Positions 6,024-10,841 of a stretch of DNA of 10,841 nucleotides are shown here, piece after piece; the first letter of the stretch is position 1, and each line of letters opens with the position of its first letter. Below the pieces are notes generated by a model. That model did no database searches and had not been told where the DNA came from. It worked only from the letters and a program-made list of their open reading frames with translations. The position numbers and the translations under genes are program-made. This DNA is from Desulfuromonadaceae bacterium (GTDB lineage: Bacteria; Desulfobacterota; Desulfuromonadia; Desulfuromonadales; Desulfuromonadaceae). The stretch lies in contig JAMOOS010000178.1 of assembly GCA_027065245.1 (NCBI GenBank), forward strand, positions 1 to 10,841, read 5' to 3'.

Positions 6024-6039
6024 GCGGGTTAACGCCCGC
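6024..6039 (-). repeat. Small inverted repeat over the apgM stop codon
   Basis: GCGGG and CCCGC (5 bp) flank a 6-nt loop that contains the TAA stop of the upstream gene. No U-run follows, so it is not a standard terminator. A second short repeat, CAAT/ATTG (6008-6020), follows before the permease start. These may tune read-through or translation of the permease, or be chance. Confidence 0.3.
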
Positions 6040-7231
6040 CTTGTACCAGTTGCGCCAGTAGAGTATGCCCGGCGGCGCACTTGATACCTGTGGCCAGAGC
6101 CGTTTTTTCGCAGTAGCTGCCGCCGCCGTCGGCCGGATTGGCCGAATCGTAGAGGATATACGGCACGGCATCACGGGTATGGGTGCGCAGCTTTACCGGC
6201 GTGGGATGATCGGGTAATACCAGAATGCGGCAGTCGCCGATGGCATCCAGGCTGGCGACAATGGTACCCACCACCTGCTCGTCAAAACGCTCAATGGCGG
6301 TGATTTTCTCCTCCATATTACCGGAATGGCCGGCCTCGTCGGGCGCCTCCACATGCACGTAGACAAAATCGCGCGTTTGCAGCGCAGCGATGGCAGCCTC
6401 GGCTTTGCCGATATAGTTGGTGTCGAGGTATCCTGTTGCCCCCTCCACCTCAATAATATCCAGCCCGGCGTAGACACCGATCCCCTTGATCAGATCAACC
6501 GCCGAAATTACCGCGCCGCTCAGAGCGAATTTTTGCGCGTAGGTTTCCATAACCGGCGCACGTCCGTGCCCCCACAGCCAGATGGAATTGGCCACCGCTT
6601 TGCCTTCCGCCTGACGTTGCAGGTTCACCGGATGGTTTTTCAGCAGCAGTTGCGACGATGTCATCAAACTGAGCAGTTCGCTGGCACCGTCACCGCTGGG
6701 CATTTTATCTTCGATGCTCTGATTGATAATGTCGTGGGGCGGAACAAAAGTCATGCCGTCCTTGCCGCCGCGCCATACCAGCAGATGGCGGTAGGACACG
6801 CCGGGATGAAACTCGAACTCGTCGTCGCCAAGTTCCTGCTGCAGGGTGGCAATAATTTTATGCGCCTCGGCGGTGGTTATATGTCCGGCGGCAAAATCGG
6901 CCATGTACAACTTGCCGTAATTGTAGACAATATCCACCAGGTTCAGCCTGAAAGCAACATCGTCCGGGCCCAGTTTCACTCCCATGCTGGCCGCTTCCAA
7001 CGGTGAGCGACCGCTGTAACAGGTGGCCGGATCGTAGCCGAACACGGTTAAATTGGCTACATCGCTGCCGGGATGAAAACCATCCGGCACCGTCTCCACC
7101 ATCCCCACTTCGCCGGCGGCGGCCAGTTTATCCATATTGGGAGTGCGGGCATGCTCCAGTACGGTTTTACCGCCCAGTTCCTCCAGAGGCTCATCGGCCA
7201 TGCCGTCGCCCAGTAAAACAATATATTTCAT
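6029..7231 (-). CDS. apgM: ApgM-family cofactor-independent phosphoglycerate mutase (or proposed homoserine kinase)
   Basis: 400 residues from the ATG at 7231, chosen because a GAGGAAG ribosome site lies just upstream and the protein then begins MKYIVLLGDGMAD; 12 upstream in-frame codons are not family-like. It belongs to the alkaline-phosphatase superfamily, archaeal-type iPGM branch, which interconverts 3- and 2-phosphoglycerate through a phosphoserine with two metal ions. Visible residues are D9 in GDGMAD, nucleophile S56 in HPGSDVANL, the APDEAGHSG metal motif (D297, H301), PDHPTP (D341, H342) and THTRDAVP (H351). A subgroup of this family has been proposed to act as homoserine kinase in threonine synthesis in bacteria lacking ThrB. 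Sequence alone cannot separate the two roles here, and no thr gene is adjacent within the window. It lies 40 nt behind xerD in the same array. Confidence 0.88.
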   Translation of the reverse strand: MKYIVLLGDGMADEPLEELGGKTVLEHARTPNMDKLAAAGEVGMVETVPDGFHPGSDVANLTVFGYDPATCYSGRSPLEAASMGVKLGPDDVAFRLNLVDIVYNYGKLYMADFAAGHITTAEAHKIIATLQQELGDDEFEFHPGVSYRHLLVWRGGKDGMTFVPPHDIINQSIEDKMPSGDGASELLSLMTSSQLLLKNHPVNLQRQAEGKAVANSIWLWGHGRAPVMETYAQKFALSGAVISAVDLIKGIGVYAGLDIIEVEGATGYLDTNYIGKAEAAIAALQTRDFVYVHVEAPDEAGHSGNMEEKITAIERFDEQVVGTIVASLDAIGDCRILVLPDHPTPVKLRTHTRDAVPYILYDSANPADGGGSYCEKTALATGIKCAAGHTLLAQLVQGGR

Positions 7232-7271
7232 ACTCTTCCTCTTTGCGTGCGCCGCCATTATTTGCAACGCT

Positions 7272-8174
7272 TTATTTGCGCGGATGGTAGCGTTGGTGAA
7301 CAGATTTAAGATGCTTACGAGTTACATGTGTGTATATCTGCGTGGTGGTGATGTCGGCATGTCCCAGTAATGTCTGCACCACACGCAGGTCGGCACCGTT
7401 TTCCAGCAGATGGGTGGCAAAAGAATGGCGCAGGGTATGTGGCGTAACATTCTTGCTGATTCCCGCCTGCCGGGCACGGCGCTTAATCATCTTCCAGAAC
7501 CCCTGACGTGTCAACCCCCTGCCGCTGCGGTTGAGAAACAGAATATTGCATAAACGGTCCCGCAGCAACTCCTTCCGCGCCGTGGCCAGATAATCGCGCA
7601 CATACTCGATAGTTACCGGCGCAATGGGAACCAGCCGTTGTTTGTCCCCCTTGCCGAAGGCGTACAGGTAACCGCTGGACAGATGCAGATCTTCACAGCG
7701 TAACGATACCAGCTCCGATACCCGCAGGCCGGTGGCGTAGAGCAGTTCCAGCATGGTTTTATCGCGCTGTTCCAGCGCCGTGTTTTCCTGCGGCAGCGCC
7801 AGCAGCTTGTCCACCTCCGCCACGCTAAGCGTATCGGGCAGGGTGTGCAACAGGCGGGGCGCGGCTATACTGGCGAGGGGATTACTTGATGCCAGAGTTT
7901 CATCCAGGGCAAAATTATGTAGGCCGCGCATGGCCGCCAGCACCCGCGCCCGGCTGCGCACGCCCAGCTGCTGCTGTTGCAGCAACGTGAAAAAGGCGCT
8001 GATTACACCGCTGTCTATATCATCCATTTCGACCACGCCCCGCTCTTCAAGATAATCGACGTAGCGGTTCAGATCGCGGGAGTAGGCCTCCAGCGTGTTG
8101 GCGGCCAGATTGCGCTCCACACACAAATAGTTAAGAAAACTTTCCAGTACGGCTGCTACAGAACGGTTATTCAC
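7272..8174 (-). CDS. xerD: Site-specific tyrosine recombinase XerD
   Basis: Resolves chromosome dimers at dif together with XerC, controlled by FtsK at the septum. 300 residues, matching XerD. The N-terminal SAM-like core-binding domain spans about 5-90 and the catalytic domain about 110-295. All catalytic residues are present: R151 in ATGLRVSEL, K175 in FGKGDKQR, H246 and R249 in HTLRHSFATHLLENGADLR, H272 in LLGHADITTTQ, and nucleophile Y281 in IYTHV. The start is GTG (8172-8174) and overlaps the glnD stop by 8 nt (GTGAATAA), so translation is probably coupled. XerD is preferred to XerC by length, the LLENGADLR segment and its housekeeping neighbours, but XerC/XerD cannot be fully separated by eye. 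There is no sign of an integron or phage; no dif site was recognised in the window. Confidence 0.92.
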   Translation of the reverse strand: MNNRSVAAVLESFLNYLCVERNLAANTLEAYSRDLNRYVDYLEERGVVEMDDIDSGVISAFFTLLQQQQLGVRSRARVLAAMRGLHNFALDETLASSNPLASIAAPRLLHTLPDTLSVAEVDKLLALPQENTALEQRDKTMLELLYATGLRVSELVSLRCEDLHLSSGYLYAFGKGDKQRLVPIAPVTIEYVRDYLATARKELLRDRLCNILFLNRSGRGLTRQGFWKMIKRRARQAGISKNVTPHTLRHSFATHLLENGADLRVVQTLLGHADITTTQIYTHVTRKHLKSVHQRYHPRK

Positions 8175-10841
8175 TTAATTCATCCAGCAGGGTTGCGCGC
8201 AACTCTTCCAGCTTGTCCGCCTGGGTTACTTTGTGACCAAAAATATCCTGTACATAAAAGGTGTCGCCCGCCATATCCGCCTTGGTGGTAACTTTGGCTA
8301 CGCCGATATGCAGGCCGATCTGTTTTAGACAGTCGGCCAGTTGATACAGCAGACCCACCTTGTCCTTGGCGGTGATATCGATGACGGTATATTCCACCGA
8401 CACCTCGTTGTCGATGGATACCTTGGGCGGAATCTGCGGCGCCTGAGCCCCTTTGTCGAGAATGGACGGGCCGCCGCGCTTGCCGACCAGATCGGCAACG
8501 ATGGTCTCACCACTCAGACAGCTGTTGAGATCGGCCTCGATATTCTTCCATTTCCGCTCGTCGTCGTAGATCTGGCCGTCGCGTCCAACCTGAAGAATAT
8601 CCAAAGCCACACCGCTTTTCTGGGTGTAGATCTGAGCGCCGAGAATGTTTACGCCGTTGGCAGCCATTACGCCGGTGATGATGCAGAACAGGCCGGGAAC
8701 GTCAAGGGTGGATATGGTGACTTCGGTAAAGCACAAGTCCGGTTTATGCTCCACCCGCATAGTCATGGGATTGCCGTTACGCGCCAGAATCAGCTGTACA
8801 TGACGGGCAATCTGCACCGCCTTGTAGGTCATAAGATAACGGGTGGAGAAATTGTTCAGGCACTCTCGAATAACCTTTTTATCGTAGTCATCTACCAGTA
8901 TCTCCATCACCTTGCGTTTACGATTGCGAATTTTGGCTGAATACTGCTCGGTGCGGAAGTTGCCTTTCTCCATCACCATATAGGTTTTTTCGTACAGCTC
9001 TTGCAGCAGAAACCCCTTCCACTCACTCCATACATCCGGGCCTACCGCCTTTATATCGGCAAACGTAAGCAGATAGAGCATCTTGAGGTTTTCGCTGCTT
9101 TCCATCAATTGGGCGCACCAGGCGATGAGATGCGGGTCGTTGAGATCGCGGCGCTGAGAGATGTGCGCCATCTGCAGATGGTGCCGCACCAGAAATTCCA
9201 GCCGCTGACTATCCTCCTTGCCCAGACGCAGGCGCCGGGCGATGGTGGGTACCATTGCGGCCCCTTTTTCACTGTGATTGTGCCCCTCCCCTTTGCCAAT
9301 ATCGTGCAGCAGCACCGCCAGAATCAGCAGCTCCGGCTTTTCAACCTCGTCGGCCAGACGGGTGAGCAGTTCTTTTTTGTCGCGATATTCCCCCTGCCAC
9401 AGCTTGTCGATCTCCTGCACAGCAAACAGCGTGTGAGTGTCGACAGTATAGATATGGTAGGCATCGTGCTGAACCTGACAATAGATACGCCTGAATTCGG
9501 GAATATAATGGTTGAGAAACAGCAGGTGATGCATCTGAAACAGGGTATCGTACACCCCTTTTTTGTAGCCGAGAATCTCCAGAAACGTTTTGGCTACCTG
9601 CCGGTTGCGGCGCATGGCGTCGTTGATGCGGTGCAGATTTTCGCGAATCAGCATTTTGGTACGGATAGCCAGCTTAAGTTGATGACGCTGCATCAGCCAG
9701 AACGCCTTCATCATCATCTCCGGCTGTTCGGCAGGCAGATTGTCGTCAACAAAAAACAATTCACCGCGCAGAGCGTAAAAACCGTCGTCGATGATACGGC
9801 GGCGCATGTAGCCGCCAAAACCGCGCTCCGCCTTCTCGCGGTCGGTGGCACGGGCGATGAGCATGGAGGTAATGTGTTCCACCCGTGCCGCCGCGGCGTA
9901 ATAGTCGCGCATGAACTGTTCCACCGCCAGAGCGTCTTCGTTATCCTTATAACCGAGAAACGTGGCGATCTGCTCCTGCTGCTCAAAATGGAGCTGATCG
10001 TTCTTGCGCGATGACAGGTAGTGCAGCTCGTTGCGGATGCGCCACAAATAATCCAGTGAAGAATTTATCTCCTCCCGTTCCGGCTCGGTAAGCACCCCTT
10101 TGACAATCATGGCGCCGAGGGAACGCGCCTTGTACTTGACCATGGAGATCCACAGCATGGTGTGGATGTCGCGCAGACCGCCCTCCCCCTCCTTGATGTT
10201 GGGTTCGAGAATATAAACCGACGAACCGTATTTTTTGCGTCGCTGCTGATGTTCCACCAGTTTGTCGCGGATAAAGGTACGGCTGTTGTTGCGCATGATG
10301 GCGGGCAGCACCTGCTGATCAAACTGGGTGAACAGCTGTTTGTCGCCGCAGATAAAACGCGCGTCGAGCAATGCCGTGCAGACGGTAAGATCCTCAGCGG
10401 CAGCGCTGTGGCACTGGGTATCGTTGCGCACGCTGTGGCCGACATCCAACCCGAGATCCCACAGCAGATAAAGCACCCGCTGCGATAGTTGCTGGGCAAA
10501 ATCGCTGCTGGAGTTTTTGACATAGAACATTAAATCAACATCGGAGCGCGGGTTCATCTCGCAGCGACCATAACCGCCGACGGCGATAATGGCGTATGGC
10601 TGCGGCGTTGTCACATCCATTAAGGCATAGGCAGTCAGATCGGTAACCAGTGTATCTATGAGCAAGGTGATTTTCTGCACCGTTTCACTGCCGCTGGCGC
10701 CATCTCGATGGTGCTGGCGGATAAGTTCGCCGTGGTCATGTACCAGATGCTGTGCCAGACGCAGACACTCAGCACGGTTGTCATCGAAATTACCACCCTG
10801 TTTTATCAAACGACGGATAGCGCTGTTATCTACACTGAACA
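8167..10841 (-). CDS. glnD: [Protein-PII] uridylyltransferase / uridylyl-removing enzyme GlnD (5' end probably outside)
   Basis: Main sensor of glutamine: adds UMP to PII when glutamine is low and removes it when high, thereby controlling glutamine synthetase and nitrogen genes. Counting from an in-frame TTG at 10809 there are 880 residues. The nucleotidyltransferase motif GGYGRCEMNPRSDVD is at 78-92 (metal aspartates D90, D92), with LDVGHSVR at 121-128. The linker includes EPNIKEGEGGLRDIH. The HD hydrolase domain is near 440-600, with HDIGKGEGHNHSEKG (H502, D503). Two ACT domains, which bind glutamine, lie at about 695-765 and 805-875. The frame stays open beyond the TTG to the window edge (VDNSAIRRLIKQ) and no ribosome site precedes that TTG, so the true start is probably to the right. 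It overlaps xerD by 8 nt. Domain set and order are complete. Confidence 0.96.
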   Translation of the reverse strand, partial: FSVDNSAIRRLIKQGGNFDDNRAECLRLAQHLVHDHGELIRQHHRDGASGSETVQKITLLIDTLVTDLTAYALMDVTTPQPYAIIAVGGYGRCEMNPRSDVDLMFYVKNSSSDFAQQLSQRVLYLLWDLGLDVGHSVRNDTQCHSAAAEDLTVCTALLDARFICGDKQLFTQFDQQVLPAIMRNNSRTFIRDKLVEHQQRRKKYGSSVYILEPNIKEGEGGLRDIHTMLWISMVKYKARSLGAMIVKGVLTEPEREEINSSLDYLWRIRNELHYLSSRKNDQLHFEQQEQIATFLGYKDNEDALAVEQFMRDYYAAAARVEHITSMLIARATDREKAERGFGGYMRRRIIDDGFYALRGELFFVDDNLPAEQPEMMMKAFWLMQRHQLKLAIRTKMLIRENLHRINDAMRRNRQVAKTFLEILGYKKGVYDTLFQMHHLLFLNHYIPEFRRIYCQVQHDAYHIYTVDTHTLFAVQEIDKLWQGEYRDKKELLTRLADEVEKPELLILAVLLHDIGKGEGHNHSEKGAAMVPTIARRLRLGKEDSQRLEFLVRHHLQMAHISQRRDLNDPHLIAWCAQLMESSENLKMLYLLTFADIKAVGPDVWSEWKGFLLQELYEKTYMVMEKGNFRTEQYSAKIRNRKRKVMEILVDDYDKKVIRECLNNFSTRYLMTYKAVQIARHVQLILARNGNPMTMRVEHKPDLCFTEVTISTLDVPGLFCIITGVMAANGVNILGAQIYTQKSGVALDILQVGRDGQIYDDERKWKNIEADLNSCLSGETIVADLVGKRGGPSILDKGAQAPQIPPKVSIDNEVSVEYTVIDITAKDKVGLLYQLADCLKQIGLHIGVAKVTTKADMAGDTFYVQDIFGHKVTQADKLEELRATLLDELSE

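Noticed and set aside
6326..7006. Plus-strand ORF of 226 codons opposite the ApgM-family gene
   Set aside because: Antisense shadow: the minus-strand frame contains all the catalytic motifs of the family.
7272..8174. Tyrosine recombinase as a sign of an integron, phage or genomic island
   Set aside because: Its length, XerD-specific segments, translational overlap with glnD and housekeeping neighbours all point to the chromosomal dimer-resolution enzyme; no attachment repeats were found.
9001..10014. Plus-strand ORF of 337 codons opposite glnD
   Set aside because: It lies wholly within the conserved GlnD coding region, lacks a ribosome site or motif, and mirrors GlnD codon structure.

Overview
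The window looks like a chromosomal core segment of a Gram-negative, GC-leaning anaerobe. I would place it in the Desulfuromonadales / Desulfobacterota (Geobacter-Pelobacter-Desulfuromonas type). This is inferred from the gene set and order (glnD-xerD-apgM; pyrR-pyrB-pyrC; a class III prepilin) and cannot be proved without a search. No IS element, CRISPR array, tRNA or rRNA was recognised.

Layout, left to right. (1) 1-2681, minus strand: the pyrimidine operon pyrR-pyrB-pyrC, with pyrC cut by the left edge. It is preceded by a sigma70-like promoter and a leader RNA of about 210 nt. The leader carries a near-perfect PyrR binding loop, a strand able to form an antiterminator, an intrinsic terminator, and a 44-codon leader ORF that starts just after the binding loop, reads across the terminator and stops 2 nt before pyrR. 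(2) 2720-3815, plus strand: a divergent two-gene operon. It encodes a membrane-anchored zinc-ribbon protein with a pilin-like extracytoplasmic tail and a type IV pilin/pseudopilin. It is visibly more A/T-rich than its surroundings. (3) 3824-10841, minus strand: six tightly packed genes transcribed in the order glnD > xerD > apgM-family phosphomutase > OppC/DppC-type permease > SEC-C/YchJ-like protein > mutM. The glnD reading frame runs off the right edge.

How the genes work together. PyrR senses UMP/UTP and should control transcription of pyrR, aspartate carbamoyltransferase and dihydroorotase through the leader. The six-gene minus-strand array mixes nitrogen signalling (GlnD), chromosome dimer resolution (XerD), a glycolytic or threonine-pathway enzyme (ApgM family), one orphan transporter subunit, a small SEC-C protein and DNA repair (MutM). 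It looks like a housekeeping co-transcription unit, not a pathway. The most interesting parts are the layered pyr leader and the zinc-ribbon/pilin pair.
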